NCBI RefSeq assembly: GCF_013370205.1
Contig: NZ_JABWGV010000002.1
Location: 496,001-560,000, forward strand
Length of the DNA: 64,000 nt
Direction of reading: 5' to 3'
DNA from: Qipengyuania atrilutea
GTDB taxonomy: Bacteria > Pseudomonadota > Alphaproteobacteria > Sphingomonadales > Sphingomonadaceae
In this document: in pieces, positions 34,347 through 47,023 of the stretch
How positions within the stretch are numbered: the first letter of the stretch is position 1
How the letters are laid out: the number at the start of each line of letters is the position of its first letter
Position numbers and translations under genes: made by a program
Notes under the pieces: model-generated
The model's input: the letters and a program-made list of their open reading frames with translations, nothing else
What the model was told of the DNA's origin: nothing
Database searches by the model: none

Positions 34347-35594
34347 ATGAAATTCGCGAAGCTGGCCGTGCTTGCCGTGTCGACATCGCTTGCGCTGTCG
34401 GGTTGTGTGCGGATGGTGCCCGAAACGGGTGTTCCGCCGGTCGATCGGTCCGAGCAACCTGAGCAGGCCCCGACACCTAGCCCCGTCCCGGTACCAGCTC
34501 CGACCCCACCGCCGATCGAGAACGCGCGGCAGACCAGCCTCACTGCCGGTCCTTCGATCGCGTCGCTCGGCATGACCGAAGCCGATGCCAGCGCTGCGCT
34601 GCGCTCATTCGCCGAAAGCTGTCCGAAGATCACCGGGCGGGAGGACCGTAGCGGTCTGACGCGCGGCGCATCGTGGGAGCCTGCTTGCACCGCGGCGCGC
34701 ACCTGGCCGGTCGACGCGGCCCGCCGCTTCTTCGAAACGTATTTCGAAACTGTTCGGGTCGGCGATGGCGCAGCGTTCGCTACCGGATATTTCGAGCCGG
34801 AAATCCGCGGCAGCCGTATCCGCATGCCGGGCTACGATGTTCCGGTCTACAAGTTGCCGCCCGATCTGGAGCGCGGCTGGCCAGAAGACATCGCGCTCAC
34901 TGAACGGACCGGACGCGCGCCGCTCGGCCGCTACGACGAGAACGGCCAGTTCAACTATTACTACGACCGCGCTCAGATAGAGGACGGCGCGCTTGCCGGA
35001 CGCGGGCTGGAGATCGCCTGGGCGGCCGACCCGATCGAGATGTTCTTCCTGCAGATCCAGGGCTCGGGGCGGCTCGCCTTGCCCGACGGTAGCGTCATGC
35101 GGATCGGCTATGATGGGCAAAATGGCCGCGAATATCTCGCCATCGGTGCGGTCATGCGCGAGCGCGGGCTGATTGGCGACGGACCCGGCCAGTATGCCGG
35201 CAGCCTGCAGGGTATTCAGCAATATCTGCGCGAGCGGCCTGAAGAGGGGCGCGAACTCATGCGCCTCAACAAGAGCTGGATATTCTTCCGCGAACTCACT
35301 GGCGACGGACCGCTCGGTTCGCTCGGCGTGCCGGTCAGGCGCGAGAGCAGCGTGGCGGTCGATCCGCGGTTCGTTCCCTATGGCGCTCCCGTCTGGCTCG
35401 AACTCGACCGCACGGTCGCGAACGGCCTTTGGATCGCGCAGGATACCGGCGGCGCGATCAAGGGCGCGAACCGCTTCGATACCTTCTGGGGCGCAGGCGC
35501 GGACGCGCGCGAGATTTCCGGCAGCATGAGCGCGCGCGGGCGGGCGCTGATCTTTCTCCCCAAGGGAAGCCTCGACGCCCTGACTGGGCGATGA
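34347..35594 (+). CDS. mltA: Membrane-bound lytic murein transglycosylase A
   Basis: MltA cleaves peptidoglycan glycan strands to 1,6-anhydromuropeptides. A lipoprotein signal ends LALSGC. The MltA barrel spans about 110 to 280 (TGYFEPEIRGS, IQGSGRLALPDGSVMRIGYDGQNGREY). The 3D domain at the C-terminus contains ARGRALIF and the catalytic-region Asp residues in DTGGAIKG. Length (415) is usual. Its stop overlaps the Smr gene as ATGA. Confidence 0.95.
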   Translation: MKFAKLAVLAVSTSLALSGCVRMVPETGVPPVDRSEQPEQAPTPSPVPVPAPTPPPIENARQTSLTAGPSIASLGMTEADASAALRSFAESCPKITGREDRSGLTRGASWEPACTAARTWPVDAARRFFETYFETVRVGDGAAFATGYFEPEIRGSRIRMPGYDVPVYKLPPDLERGWPEDIALTERTGRAPLGRYDENGQFNYYYDRAQIEDGALAGRGLEIAWAADPIEMFFLQIQGSGRLALPDGSVMRIGYDGQNGREYLAIGAVMRERGLIGDGPGQYAGSLQGIQQYLRERPEEGRELMRLNKSWIFFRELTGDGPLGSLGVPVRRESSVAVDPRFVPYGAPVWLELDRTVANGLWIAQDTGGAIKGANRFDTFWGAGADAREISGSMSARGRALIFLPKGSLDALTGR

Positions 35595-36160
35595 CCGCTC
35601 GCGGGAATGCACCGCGGGGGTTGACCAGTGAAGAAGCCGAGGCATGGCGCAAGCTCGCCGCTACGGTGGAGCCTATGGCCGGCAAGAAACTGGCCGAAGC
35701 TCCGAAGATCGCAGCCACGCCCGCTCCCCCCGTGAAGCCGGCGCCGATGAAGGTGCCGGTGAAGGCGGCGCGAGAGCAGGCATCCGCGCCTGCAAAGCCG
35801 CGCAGCATTGCCCCCGGCAATCTCGATTCGCATTGGGAACGCAAACTCAAATCAGGGGGAATAGAGCCGGACTTCACGCTCGATCTGCACGGTCACGGCC
35901 TCGATGCGGCATACCACCGGCTCGACAGCGGACTGGCGCAGGCGCGAGCGATGGGCGCGCGCATCGTGCTGCTGATCGCCGGTAAATCGCGGCCCGTCGA
36001 AGCCGCCGACCGGGCAGAACGCCGCGGCGCAATCCGCGCCAAGCTGCTCGACTGGCTCGCCGCAGGCCAGCACGCGGACGCAATCGCCGCCATAAGAAAA
36101 GCGCACCGCCGCCACGGGGGCGAGGGTGCGCTTTATCTCATCATTCGGCGCGGCGCATGA
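35591..36160 (+). CDS. Smr-domain protein (Smr/MutS2 C-terminal type)
   Basis: A small Pro/Ala/Lys-rich N-terminal half (about 1 to 90, probably disordered) is followed by an Smr domain: LDLHGHGLDAAYHRL (LDLHG motif), RIVLLIAGKSRP, and the GxG tail RHGGEGALYLIIRRGA. Smr domains nick or bind nucleic acids; the free-standing role here is unknown. Start ATG 35591 overlaps the mltA stop. The longer frame from 35429 is a shadow of mltA. Confidence 0.9.
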   Translation: MTARGNAPRGLTSEEAEAWRKLAATVEPMAGKKLAEAPKIAATPAPPVKPAPMKVPVKAAREQASAPAKPRSIAPGNLDSHWERKLKSGGIEPDFTLDLHGHGLDAAYHRLDSGLAQARAMGARIVLLIAGKSRPVEAADRAERRGAIRAKLLDWLAAGQHADAIAAIRKAHRRHGGEGALYLIIRRGA

Positions 36161-36187
36161 ACGCCATTCGAATTTACCGAGCAGAGT

Positions 36188-37777
36188 TCAAGCGGCCTGC
36201 GCGATTTCCTCCGCGCTTTCGTTGCGGATGAGGTAGTCGAACGCCGACAGGGCAGCCTTCGATCCGTCGCCCATGGCGGTGACGATCTGCTTGTAGGGTA
36301 CAGTTGTCGCATCGCCTGCCGCAAAAATACCGGGCAGATTGGTCGCTCCGCGCTCGTCGACAATGATCTCGCCGAACTTGGACAGGTCGAGCCCGCTTCC
36401 CTTGAGCCATTCGGTATTGGGAACGAGGCCGATCTGTACGAACACGCCGGCGAGTTCGATGCGGCTTTCCTCGCCGCTCTCGCGGTCCTTGTAGACAAGC
36501 GCGGACACCTTGCTGCCGTCGCCGAGGATTTCCGTCGTCTGCGCGCTTGTCAGCACGTCAACATTGGACAAGCTGCGCAGCTTGCGCTGGAGCACTTCGT
36601 CGGCGCGAAGCTGGCTGTCGTATTCGATCAGCGTGACGTGACCCACGATGTTCGCAAGGTCGATGGCCGCTTCCACGCCGGAGTTTCCTCCGCCGATCAC
36701 CGCGACACGCTTGCCCTTGAACAGCGGGCCGTCGCAGTGCGGGCAGTATGCCACTCCCTTGCCGCGGTAGTCCTGCTCGCCCGGAACGCCGAGGTTGCGC
36801 CAGCGTGCGCCGGTTGCGAGAATGAGCGAGCGTGCCTTCAGCGTGCCGCCGTTCGCGAGTTCGAGCGTATGCATCTCGCCCGCTTCCGCAGCCGGAGACA
36901 GCTTAACGCCGCGCGCGAGGTTCATCACGTCGATCTCGTATTCGCCGACGTGGTTTTCGAGGTTCGCGGCAAGCTTCGGCCCTTCGGTATAGGCCGTGCC
37001 GGGCAGGTTCTCGATGCCGAGTGTGTCGTTGAGCTGCCCACCTAGACGTTCAGCGGCGATGCCGGTGCGAAAGCCCTTGCGCGCGGTATAGACAGATGCC
37101 GCCGCGCCGGCGGGTCCGCCGCCCACGACGAGCACTTCGAACGGCTCTTTCGCGCTCAACGTTTCGGCCGTCTTCTTGTCGGCGCCGCTATCGAGCTTCG
37201 ATAGAACTTCGGCGAGTTCCATCTTGCCGTTGTAGAACGGTTTGTCGTTCAGGAAGGTCGCGGGGACGGCGAGCACGCCGCGCTCTTCGACTTCGTCCTG
37301 GTAGGTACCGCCCTCGATCAGTGTCGCGGTAATGCGCGGGTTTTCGAGCGCCATCAGCGTGAGCGCTTGCACCACGTCGGGGCAGTTGTGGCAGGAGAGG
37401 GAGAAATACATCTCGAACTCGAAGTCGCCTTCGAGTGCGCGCACCTGCTCGATGAGATCCGCATCGACCTTCGGCGGATGGCCGCCGGCCCACAGCAGCG
37501 CGAGCACCAGCGAGGTGAACTCATGGCCGAGCGGCAGCCCGGCGAAGCGCACCCATTTTTGAGCGTCGCCAGCGCGGCGAATGATAAAGCTCGGTTTGCG
37601 CTCGTCGGTGCCGTCGAACGAAGCGGTCACGTCGCCATGAAGCGCGGCGATCTCTTCGAGCAATTCGCGGGTCTTGTCGCTCTTGGGATCGTCTCCCAGC
37701 GAAGCGACGAGCTCGACCGGCTCGCGAAGGTTCGTGAGATATTGCTGAAGCTGCGACTGCATTGCGGAATCGAGCAT
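36188..37777 (-). CDS. ahpF: Alkyl hydroperoxide reductase subunit F
   Basis: AhpF passes electrons from NADH through FAD and two disulfides to AhpC. The N-terminal glutaredoxin-like pair holds [14 protein letters not shown] (CxxC). The FAD site is [17 protein letters not shown], the NAD site [14 protein letters not shown], and the redox-active CxxC is [12 protein letters not shown]. The late segment [16 protein letters not shown] is the FAD signature. 529 residues is normal. It follows ahpC on the same strand. Confidence 0.96.
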   Translation of the reverse strand: MLDSAMQSQLQQYLTNLREPVELVASLGDDPKSDKTRELLEEIAALHGDVTASFDGTDERKPSFIIRRAGDAQKWVRFAGLPLGHEFTSLVLALLWAGGHPPKVDADLIEQVRALEGDFEFEMYFSLSCHNCPDVVQALTLMALENPRITATLIEGGTYQDEVEERGVLAVPATFLNDKPFYNGKMELAEVLSKLDSGADKKTAETLSAKEPFEVLVVGGGPAGAAASVYTARKGFRTGIAAERLGGQLNDTLGIENLPGTAYTEGPKLAANLENHVGEYEIDVMNLARGVKLSPAAEAGEMHTLELANGGTLKARSLILATGARWRNLGVPGEQDYRGKGVAYCPHCDGPLFKGKRVAVIGGGNSGVEAAIDLANIVGHVTLIEYDSQLRADEVLQRKLRSLSNVDVLTSAQTTEILGDGSKVSALVYKDRESGEESRIELAGVFVQIGLVPNTEWLKGSGLDLSKFGEIIVDERGATNLPGIFAAGDATTVPYKQIVTAMGDGSKAALSAFDYLIRNESAEEIAQAA

Positions 37778-37828
37778 GATACGCCCTTTCGGCTGACGGA
37801 ATTTCTGAAATCTGGAAGGGAGAACGAA

Positions 37829-37874
37829 AAGGTCCGGGGCTGGGGGATTGGGGGGGAGGATCGCCCCGGACCTT
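37829..37874 (-). terminator. Strong hairpin between ahpC and ahpF
   Basis: A perfect 12-bp stem (AAGGTCCGGGGC / GCCCCGGACCTT) encloses a G-rich loop. It is read after ahpC and before ahpF and could stop most transcripts, giving more AhpC than AhpF, or protect the ahpC 3' end. Confidence 0.75.
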
Positions 37875-37955
37875 CGTGCGACCCGAGCGGTTTGATCCGC
37901 TTCGGCCGTCTACCGGGCTGCGTATGCAGCTCCGGTTCTCGTAATATCTAGGTGC

Positions 37956-38522
37956 TTAAATCTTGCCTACAAGGTCAAGCGACGGGGCAAGCGTTTCTGA
38001 ACCTTCTTCCCACGCGGCAGGGCAGACCTGGCCAGGGTTTTCGCGGACATATTGCGCTGCGCGGATCTTGCGGACGAGCTCGTTCGCATTGCGGCCCACG
38101 CCTTCGCAGGTCTGCTCGACGATCTGGATGACGCCGTCGGGATCGATCACAAAGGTCGCGCGGTCGGCGAGACCCATTTCCTCACGCAATACGTCGAAAT
38201 TCTTCGACAAGGTGTGAAGCTGGTCGCCGAGGAACGGGAACTTCAGCTTGCCGATCCGCTCCGACGTGTCGTGCCATGCCTTGTGGCTGAAGTGCGTGTC
38301 GGTGCTGACACCGTAGACTTCGACACCGAGCTTCTGCAGCTGGTCGTAGTGTTCGCCGAGGTCTTCGAGTTCGGTCGGGCACACGAAGGTGAAGTCCGCC
38401 GGATAGAAGAAGAAGATCGCCCATTTGCCTTTGACGTCTTCGTCGGTGACCTGAAAGAAGTCCTGTCCGGCCTGGAATGCGGTAGCCGAGAACGGCTTGA
38501 TGGTGCTTCCGATAATACCCAT
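37956..38522 (-). CDS. ahpC: Alkyl hydroperoxide reductase subunit C (peroxiredoxin)
   Basis: A typical 2-Cys peroxiredoxin that reduces hydrogen peroxide and organic peroxides. The peroxidatic Cys is in [12 protein letters not shown], and the resolving Cys in [11 protein letters not shown]. Start ATG 38522 ([11 protein letters not shown]) follows CAGGAG; the longer frame is not conserved. 188 residues is standard. Partner of AhpF, and separated from it by the hairpin at 37829 to 37874. Confidence 0.97.
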   Translation of the reverse strand: MGIIGSTIKPFSATAFQAGQDFFQVTDEDVKGKWAIFFFYPADFTFVCPTELEDLGEHYDQLQKLGVEVYGVSTDTHFSHKAWHDTSERIGKLKFPFLGDQLHTLSKNFDVLREEMGLADRATFVIDPDGVIQIVEQTCEGVGRNANELVRKIRAAQYVRENPGQVCPAAWEEGSETLAPSLDLVGKI

Positions 38523-38663
38523 GAATTGCTCCTGTTGAGGTGTGTGAACTGTCCTCTTCCACATAAGCGTTGGTGCGCTGCACAAAAGCGGAATGTTGCG
38601 ATTGCTAACATCGGAAAATTCAATCAGGAATTTGGAACTTTATTACGAACAGCCCGATGCGGA

Positions 38664-39248
38664 TCAGCGAACCAGAAGCGCCAGGTTCACCTGCCCCGTT
38701 CCTTGGCGGATGAGCCCGATCGAGCGTGCGGCCGCAGCGGAAAGATCGATCACGCGGTTGCCGTGAAAGGGCCCGCGGTCGTTGATGCGAACGACGATGC
38801 TGTCGCCGCTGCGGGGGTTGGTGACGCGTACGCGGCTGCCCATCGGTAAAGTCCGGTGCGCTGCCGTGAGTTCACCCGGATTGAACACTTCGCCACTGGC
38901 GGTGCGTTTTCCAGAAAACTCGTTTCCGTAATAGCTGGCGTGCCCGCTCTTCATCGGGCTTTCCGAAGCGGTAGGCGCGGGTTCGGCCTCAGCCGGCTGC
39001 GGGCGCGGTTCGAAAGCGGCAATCGGCTGCTGTTCGACGCTTGCGACACCCTGACCGAGCTTGACCACTTCGGTCGCCTTGCTCTCGTTCCAGAGCATCC
39101 CGCTGAGCGCTAGACCGACAGCCGCAAGCGCGCCTACTCCGCCGAGCAGCGCCTTGCGCTCGGTCTTGAGACGCATGAAAGCGCCGAGACGTTCGCGGCG
39201 TGTCGGTAGAGTATGGGCGGTTTCGTCGGTCTGTGTTGTATCCCTCAT
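38664..39248 (-). CDS. RlpA-like double-psi beta-barrel protein
   Basis: An N-terminal membrane segment (about 33 to 50: KALLGGVGALAAVGLALSGM) is followed by a Pro/Ala-rich spacer and a RlpA-type barrel. The barrel shows GHASYYGNEFSGKRTASGE, TAAHRTLPMGSRVRV, and RINDRGPFHGNRVIDLS with the catalytic-type Asp. RlpA proteins bind or cut denuded glycan strands at the septum. No SPOR domain is visible, so septal targeting is uncertain. The protein is anchored rather than lipidated. Confidence 0.87.
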   Translation of the reverse strand: MRDTTQTDETAHTLPTRRERLGAFMRLKTERKALLGGVGALAAVGLALSGMLWNESKATEVVKLGQGVASVEQQPIAAFEPRPQPAEAEPAPTASESPMKSGHASYYGNEFSGKRTASGEVFNPGELTAAHRTLPMGSRVRVTNPRSGDSIVVRINDRGPFHGNRVIDLSAAAARSIGLIRQGTGQVNLALLVR

Positions 39249-39345
39249 ACACTATCAAGGGATAGGCACCCGTCGATGTTCCGAAAAAGGACGGATTTCC
39301 GACGGAAACCCGCCCTCTTTCGTTTTCAGGTGCGGCGGTGAATGG

Positions 39346-40173
39346 TCAGTTGGCTTGGAAGAACTCGGTCAGGTCCTTCGCGAGCCGGTCGGTCTGCGTC
39401 GCGAATACGGCATGGGGTTCGCCGTTATACTCGACCAACCGTGCGGACGGCACAGCGTCAGCGACCGCGCGTCCGGTCGCATCGATCGGCACGGTTCTGT
39501 CATCGGTTCCGTGGATGACCAGCGTGGGGACAGTGAAGCTTTTCAAATCGGGGCGAAAATCGGTGGTACCAAAGGCCTCGGCCGATTTCATCGTCGCCCA
39601 TTTCGCGCTCATCATCGTGGTCATCCACGCCCAGTCCTTCTCCTCGTCCGTGACCTTGTCCTTGATCCAGCCGTCACCGTAGAAATCCTGGAAGAAGCCG
39701 GTGAAGAAATGGCGGTAGTCGTTCTTCATGCCCTCGGTCATCTTGTCGAGCGTCGATTGCGGGACACCGTCGGGATTGTCGTCGGTCTTGAGCATGTAGG
39801 GCACGACCGAGCTGACCAGCGCCACGGCGCTCACGCCCTCGCCGCCGTGCCGGCTCATGTAGCGGGCGATCTCGCCGCCGCCCATGGAGAACCCGGCAAG
39901 CCCGATCCCGTCCGTCAAGTCGAGATGTCCGATGAGATCGGCTAGATCGTCGCTGAATGTATCGTAGTCATAGCCGGATTTCGCATGGTCGGACCGTCCG
40001 AAACCACGCCGATCGTAGGCGATCGCACGTATGCCGTTTTCGGCCATGTGCATCATGACCGGGTCCCAGCTGTCGCTCGACAGCGGCCATCCGTGGATCA
40101 GGATGACAGGGCGACCTTCGCCAAGTTCCTTATAGCGGATATGCGTATCGTCGCGGGTCGTAAAATGCGGCAT
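39346..40173 (-). CDS. Alpha/beta hydrolase, non-heme chloroperoxidase/arylesterase type
   Basis: The 275-residue cytosolic hydrolase has the oxyanion region VILIHGWPLSS, strand AYDRRGFGRSDHA, nucleophile elbow AGFSMGGGEIARY with its Ser, the Asp in IHGTDDRTVP, and the His in EYNGEPHAVFAT. These match the chloroperoxidase/arylesterase group; the natural substrate is unknown. Start ATG 40173 (MPHFTTRDDTHI) is the family start. Confidence 0.9.
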   Translation of the reverse strand: MPHFTTRDDTHIRYKELGEGRPVILIHGWPLSSDSWDPVMMHMAENGIRAIAYDRRGFGRSDHAKSGYDYDTFSDDLADLIGHLDLTDGIGLAGFSMGGGEIARYMSRHGGEGVSAVALVSSVVPYMLKTDDNPDGVPQSTLDKMTEGMKNDYRHFFTGFFQDFYGDGWIKDKVTDEEKDWAWMTTMMSAKWATMKSAEAFGTTDFRPDLKSFTVPTLVIHGTDDRTVPIDATGRAVADAVPSARLVEYNGEPHAVFATQTDRLAKDLTEFFQAN

Positions 40174-40296
40174 GGGCGGTCCTTTTCCGTTCGTTGGTTC
40201 GTGTGAAAAACCAATCGACCGGACAAGAAGCGGTTCCAGCAGGCGCGCGAAACCGGCGGGGCGTGCACGAGGATCGTACACACCTGCGCGCGGCGA

Positions 40297-42867
<2,571 letters not shown>

Positions 42868-42942
42868 TTACCCACAGCGATCACGAGGCGGTTTCATTCG
42901 TAACCGGTTGATCAAGGGCGCGCTTGGGCGCAAGGTTCGATC

Positions 42943-44328
42943 ATGCTCTCCATTCTCGATATTTTCCGCATCGGCATCGGTCCCTCGTCCTCCCATACCG
43001 TGGGACCGATGCGGATCGCAGCCATGTTCGTGCGGGCGCTGAGAAAGTCCGGCAAGCTCGAGCGAACGCAGCGGGTGCAGATCGAACTGCAAGGCTCGCT
43101 TGCACTGACGGGAACCGGGCATGGCACGATCGGCGCAAGCGTTCTCGGTCTGATGGGCTACCGGCCCGACCGGCTCGATCCGGACGAAGGCGAGGGTGCT
43201 CTGGAGCAGGTGCGCGAAAGCGGCCGCCTTTCGCTCGGCGGGAGCCATGCCATCGCCTTCTCGATCAGGGACAATATCGACCTCGCGGGCCATATCGTGC
43301 CGGACCTCCATCCGAACGGGATGCGCCTGACCGCGAGCGACGCGGAAGGAAAGGTACTGTCGGACCGCACCTACTTCTCGACCGGCGGCGGCTTCGTCGC
43401 GACCGAGGCGCAGCTACGCAAACCGGCCAAGGGCGACCGCGTCCGCACGGCGGTTTCGGTACCCTACGACTTCGGATCGGCCGAAGAACTGCTCAGCATC
43501 TGCGAGCGGGAAGCGCTCGCGATCGCGGAAGTGGTTCTCGCCAACGAGGATGCTTTCCGTAGCCGGGAGAAGACGCTGCAGGGCATCGACCGCATCGCGA
43601 AGGCAATGGATCAATGCATCGAGCGCGGATTGTCGCAGACCGGTATTCTGCCCGGCGGCCTCAATGTTCACCGGCGTGCGCCCGCCATGTGGGACCGGTT
43701 GAACGGGACGCCAAGATCGAACGAGCGCGAGGAACTGTTCGACTGGCTCAACTGCTACGCGATGGCGGTCAACGAAGAAAATGCGGCAGGCGGGCGGGTG
43801 GTGACGGCGCCGACCAACGGGGCGGCGGGTATCCTGCCGGCGGTAATCCGCTTCTACTGCAAGACCGCGGACGAGAAGCCATGCCGCGACAGCCGCCGCA
43901 AGTTCCTGCTGACCTCCGGCGCGATCGCGCTTCTCTACAAACAGCGCGCGTCGATTTCCGGCGCGGAAATGGGCTGTCAGGGCGAAGTGGGGGTGGCCTG
44001 CTCGATGGCAGCGGGCGGGCTCGCCGCACTGTGGGGCGCAAGCCCGCCGCAAGTCGCGAGCGCCGCGGAGATCGGTATGGAGCACAATCTCGGACTGACC
44101 TGCGACCCCGTCGGCGGGCTTGTGCAGGTTCCGTGCATCGAACGCAACGCAATCGGTGCGGTCAAGGCGGTCAACGCGGCCCGGCTAGCGCTGCATAGAG
44201 AGGAAGCGGAAACCTGCGTCAGCCTCGACCAAGTGATCGAGACCATGCGTCAGACCGGTCTCGACATGTCAACAAAGTACAAGGAAACGAGTCAGGGCGG
44301 GCTCGCGGTAAACGTCATCGAATGCTGA
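42943..44328 (+). CDS. sdaA: L-serine ammonia-lyase (iron-sulfur type)
   Basis: Converts serine to pyruvate and ammonia with a [4Fe-4S] cluster. The N-terminal domain begins [20 protein letters not shown], the SSSHT signature of the beta part. The C-terminal alpha part contains [17 protein letters not shown]-like [19 protein letters not shown], and [14 protein letters not shown] with cluster-binding cysteines. 461 residues fits the single-chain form. It is divergent from gyrB, with about 126 bases between. Confidence 0.96.
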   Translation: MLSILDIFRIGIGPSSSHTVGPMRIAAMFVRALRKSGKLERTQRVQIELQGSLALTGTGHGTIGASVLGLMGYRPDRLDPDEGEGALEQVRESGRLSLGGSHAIAFSIRDNIDLAGHIVPDLHPNGMRLTASDAEGKVLSDRTYFSTGGGFVATEAQLRKPAKGDRVRTAVSVPYDFGSAEELLSICEREALAIAEVVLANEDAFRSREKTLQGIDRIAKAMDQCIERGLSQTGILPGGLNVHRRAPAMWDRLNGTPRSNEREELFDWLNCYAMAVNEENAAGGRVVTAPTNGAAGILPAVIRFYCKTADEKPCRDSRRKFLLTSGAIALLYKQRASISGAEMGCQGEVGVACSMAAGGLAALWGASPPQVASAAEIGMEHNLGLTCDPVGGLVQVPCIERNAIGAVKAVNAARLALHREEAETCVSLDQVIETMRQTGLDMSTKYKETSQGGLAVNVIEC

Positions 44329-44345
44329 TACGGGAAGAGCGAAAT

Positions 44346-44391
44346 GGCGCGGTCAGCTCTGGGGGGAGGGGACTGAGTGTCTGACCGCGCC
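44346..44391 (+). terminator. Terminator after sdaA
   Basis: A perfect 11-bp stem GGCGCGGTCAG / CTGACCGCGCC encloses a G-rich loop, with TT following. It lies 17 bases after the sdaA stop. Confidence 0.75.
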
Positions 44392-44553
44392 TTGTCGCGT
44401 GAGCCGTATAGAACGGCCGGACAAATTCAGCACGAGGTCTTGGGGCGCTCGTAACTGAGGCCGGATCGAGCCTCGGGGTAGAACACTCGGATCCGGTTGA
44501 TAGCGATCTAATGTTGCGTCTTGACGTATTCAAATGACAAAACCGCGTCGCCT

Positions 44554-44570
44554 CTTGCAAATTTTGCAAG
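44554..44570. promoter_or_regulatory. Perfect palindrome, candidate operator upstream of guaA
   Basis: CTTGCAAA-T-TTTGCAAG is a perfect inverted repeat of 8-base arms around one base, 83 bases before the guaA ATG. Its symmetry and AT-rich centre fit a dimeric regulator site. No regulator is identified. Confidence 0.5.
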
Positions 44571-44653
44571 CTTAAACCGATCCTTAGTTGCAGTTCGTTC
44601 ATATTGCCGTGCCGCTTCTTGTAACTGCGGGGTCGCAGCCGTATCGCCCCGGC

Positions 44654-46228
44654 ATGGACCCAGAACATCTTCCCGATTCCATCCTGATCGTCGACTTCGG
44701 TAGCCAGGTCACGCAGCTTATCGCGCGGAGGGTCCGCGAGGCTGGCGTCTATTCGGAAATCGCGCCTTTCAGCGCCGCCGAAGCGGCTTTCGAACGTATG
44801 CGGCCCAAGGGCATAATCTTTTCCGGTTCTCCCGCCAGCGTCCCCGACGACGACTCGCCGCGCGCACCGCAATGCCTGTTCGACAGCGGCCTCCCGATCC
44901 TCGGCATCTGCTACGGACAGCAGGTCATGACGCACCAACTCGGCGGCGAAGTGCGGCCTGGGCACGAAACCGGCGAAGGTGGCGAGTTCGGCCGCGCTTT
45001 TCTTACTGTAAGCAAATCCTGCGCGCTGTTCGACGGTCTGTGGGAAGAAGGCGAGCGTCACCAGGTCTGGATGAGCCACGGGGACAAGGTCACCCGGTTC
45101 GCCGACGGCTTCGAGATCGTCGCGACCAGTGACGGCGCTCCTTTCGCCGTCATCGCGGACGAAGAGCGCAAGTATTACGGCACGCAGTTCCATCCGGAGG
45201 TGGTCCACACGCCCGATGGCGCCAAGCTCATCGCAAATTTTGCGCGGCACGTTTGCGGCCTCGAAGGCGATTGGACGATGGCCGAGTTCCGCGCCACGAA
45301 GATCGCGGAAATACGCGAGCAGGTCGGCGACGGCAAAGTCATCTGCGGCCTGTCGGGCGGGGTCGACAGCGCGGTGGCCGCGGTCCTCATTCACGAGGCG
45401 ATCGGTGAGCAACTTACCTGCGTCTTCGTGGACCACGGACTGCTGCGCCAGGGCGAAGCGGAGCAGGTCGTCAGCTTGTTCAAGGGGCATTACAACATTC
45501 CGCTCGTTCACGTGGACGTCGAGGAGCAGTTTCTCGGCGGCCTTGCAGGCGAAACCGACCCCGAAAGGAAGCGCAAGTTCATCGGCAAGACCTTCATCGA
45601 CGTGTTCGAAGAAGAGGCGCGGAAGATCGGCGGAGCCGACTTCCTTGCGCAGGGCACGCTTTATCCCGACGTGATCGAGAGTGTTTCCTTCACCGGCGGG
45701 CCGAGCGTCACGATCAAGAGTCACCACAACGTCGGCGGCCTTCCCGAGCGCATGAACATGAAGCTGGTCGAACCGCTTCGCGAACTGTTCAAGGACGAGG
45801 TTCGCGAACTCGGGCGCGAACTGGGCCTGCCAGACGCCTTCGTCGGCCGCCATCCGTTCCCTGGTCCCGGGCTCGCGATCCGCATTCCGGGCGAGGTAAC
45901 GAAGGAACGCTGCGACATCTTGCGCATGGCAGACGCCATCTACCTCGAGGAAATCCGCCGCGCGGGCCTTTACGACGCGATCTGGCAAGCGTTCGCCGTG
46001 CTGCTTCCCGTAAAGACTGTCGGCGTGATGGGTGACGGCCGCACCTACGACAGCGTCTGCGGTCTGCGCGCCGTGACGAGCACCGACGGAATGACGGCAG
46101 ACGTATATCCGTTCGATGCAAGCTTCCTCTCGGCCGTCGCCACGCGCATCGTTAACGAGGTCAAGGGCATCAACCGCGTGGTCTACGACTACACCTCCAA
46201 GCCGCCCGGCACGATAGAGTGGGAATAG
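44654..46228 (+). CDS. guaA: GMP synthase (glutamine-hydrolysing)
   Basis: Makes GMP from XMP, ATP and glutamine. The N-terminal class I amidotransferase has [10 protein letters not shown] with catalytic Cys, and later the GTQFHPEV His-x-Glu pair. The ATP pyrophosphatase domain has [15 protein letters not shown]. The C-terminal dimerisation domain ends PPGTIEWE. Start ATG 44654 ([11 protein letters not shown]) gives 524 residues. It overlaps the following gene by 10 bases and appears to lead a five-gene run. Confidence 0.97.
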   Translation: MDPEHLPDSILIVDFGSQVTQLIARRVREAGVYSEIAPFSAAEAAFERMRPKGIIFSGSPASVPDDDSPRAPQCLFDSGLPILGICYGQQVMTHQLGGEVRPGHETGEGGEFGRAFLTVSKSCALFDGLWEEGERHQVWMSHGDKVTRFADGFEIVATSDGAPFAVIADEERKYYGTQFHPEVVHTPDGAKLIANFARHVCGLEGDWTMAEFRATKIAEIREQVGDGKVICGLSGGVDSAVAAVLIHEAIGEQLTCVFVDHGLLRQGEAEQVVSLFKGHYNIPLVHVDVEEQFLGGLAGETDPERKRKFIGKTFIDVFEEEARKIGGADFLAQGTLYPDVIESVSFTGGPSVTIKSHHNVGGLPERMNMKLVEPLRELFKDEVRELGRELGLPDAFVGRHPFPGPGLAIRIPGEVTKERCDILRMADAIYLEEIRRAGLYDAIWQAFAVLLPVKTVGVMGDGRTYDSVCGLRAVTSTDGMTADVYPFDASFLSAVATRIVNEVKGINRVVYDYTSKPPGTIEWE

Positions 46229-46995
46229 CTAGGCGGGTCAGGCGGCTGGCGGCGCGGGCGGGCATCGGAATCGTCCGGCAACGCGAACTGGAAAGTCTGC
46301 GCGCAGATCGCGGCGCGGGGCACAATCTAGCTTTTCTTAAAGCGTTACCCGAGCAAGCGCCTCGTCTGCTTCCCTTGCTCGATGCATCCACAGCCCAGCT
46401 CCGACAGGATTTGTTCGCGCTGGCGATAACGGGGTTCAAGCGCGGCGGATATTTTGTCGAATTTGGAGCGACTGACGGAAAAACGCTTTCGAACACGCAT
46501 TTGCTTGAGAAGAAATTCGACTGGAGCGGCATTCTGGCAGAGCCGGCGCGCTGCTGGCACGCCTTGCTGGAAGAGAACCGCGACTGCATCGTCGACCGGC
46601 GCTGCGTATGGCATACGTCGGGCGAGCGATTGCCGTTTAGCGAAACCGGCGAAGCGGAGCTGTCGACCATTGGTGCGTTCACCGGTAGCGACCACCATGC
46701 TGCTGCGCGCCGGGGCGCCGCGTCCTACGATGTCCAAACGGTCTCGCTGACCGATCTGCTCGCACAGCACGAAGCACCGGCTGAAATCGACTACCTCTCC
46801 ATCGATACCGAAGGCAGCGAGTTTGCCATTCTCGAAGCGTTCGACTTCGCGCGCTATTCCATCCGCGTCATCACCTGCGAGCATAACTACACCGACAATC
46901 GGGAGCGTATCCGCGCCTTGCTGGAGGCGCAGGGTTACGAGCGGCGGCTAGAACACGTCTCGCAGTTCGACGACTGGTACGTGCGCGCCGCTTGA
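46219..46995 (+). CDS. FkbM-family methyltransferase
   Basis: The GTG start overlaps the guaA stop, consistent with coupling. After about 75 residues the SAM-binding core appears: [18 protein letters not shown] (with the Glu-Phe-Gly motif), [15 protein letters not shown], and [14 protein letters not shown], which is the FkbM-family D-T-E-G motif. Such proteins methylate sugars or other oxygen acceptors, often of polysaccharides. No glycan cluster is adjacent, so the substrate is open. Confidence 0.85.
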   Translation: MGIARRVRRLAARAGIGIVRQRELESLRADRGAGHNLAFLKALPEQAPRLLPLLDASTAQLRQDLFALAITGFKRGGYFVEFGATDGKTLSNTHLLEKKFDWSGILAEPARCWHALLEENRDCIVDRRCVWHTSGERLPFSETGEAELSTIGAFTGSDHHAAARRGAASYDVQTVSLTDLLAQHEAPAEIDYLSIDTEGSEFAILEAFDFARYSIRVITCEHNYTDNRERIRALLEAQGYERRLEHVSQFDDWYVRAA

Positions 46996-47023
46996 TGTTC
47001 GCGCCGAGCGCGCCAATCTCTTG

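Larger units (their letters stand above)
44329..44653. other. Intergenic region between sdaA and guaA
   Basis: A 325-base gap holding the sdaA terminator, an AT-richer stretch and a perfect 17-base palindrome. No gene with family resemblance is present. The guaA promoter must be in the last 200 bases. Confidence 0.75.

Noticed and set aside
44315-45988. 557-residue minus-strand frame over guaA
   Set aside because: It is antisense to guaA, has no recognisable motif and the composition is typical of a shadow frame in G+C-rich DNA.
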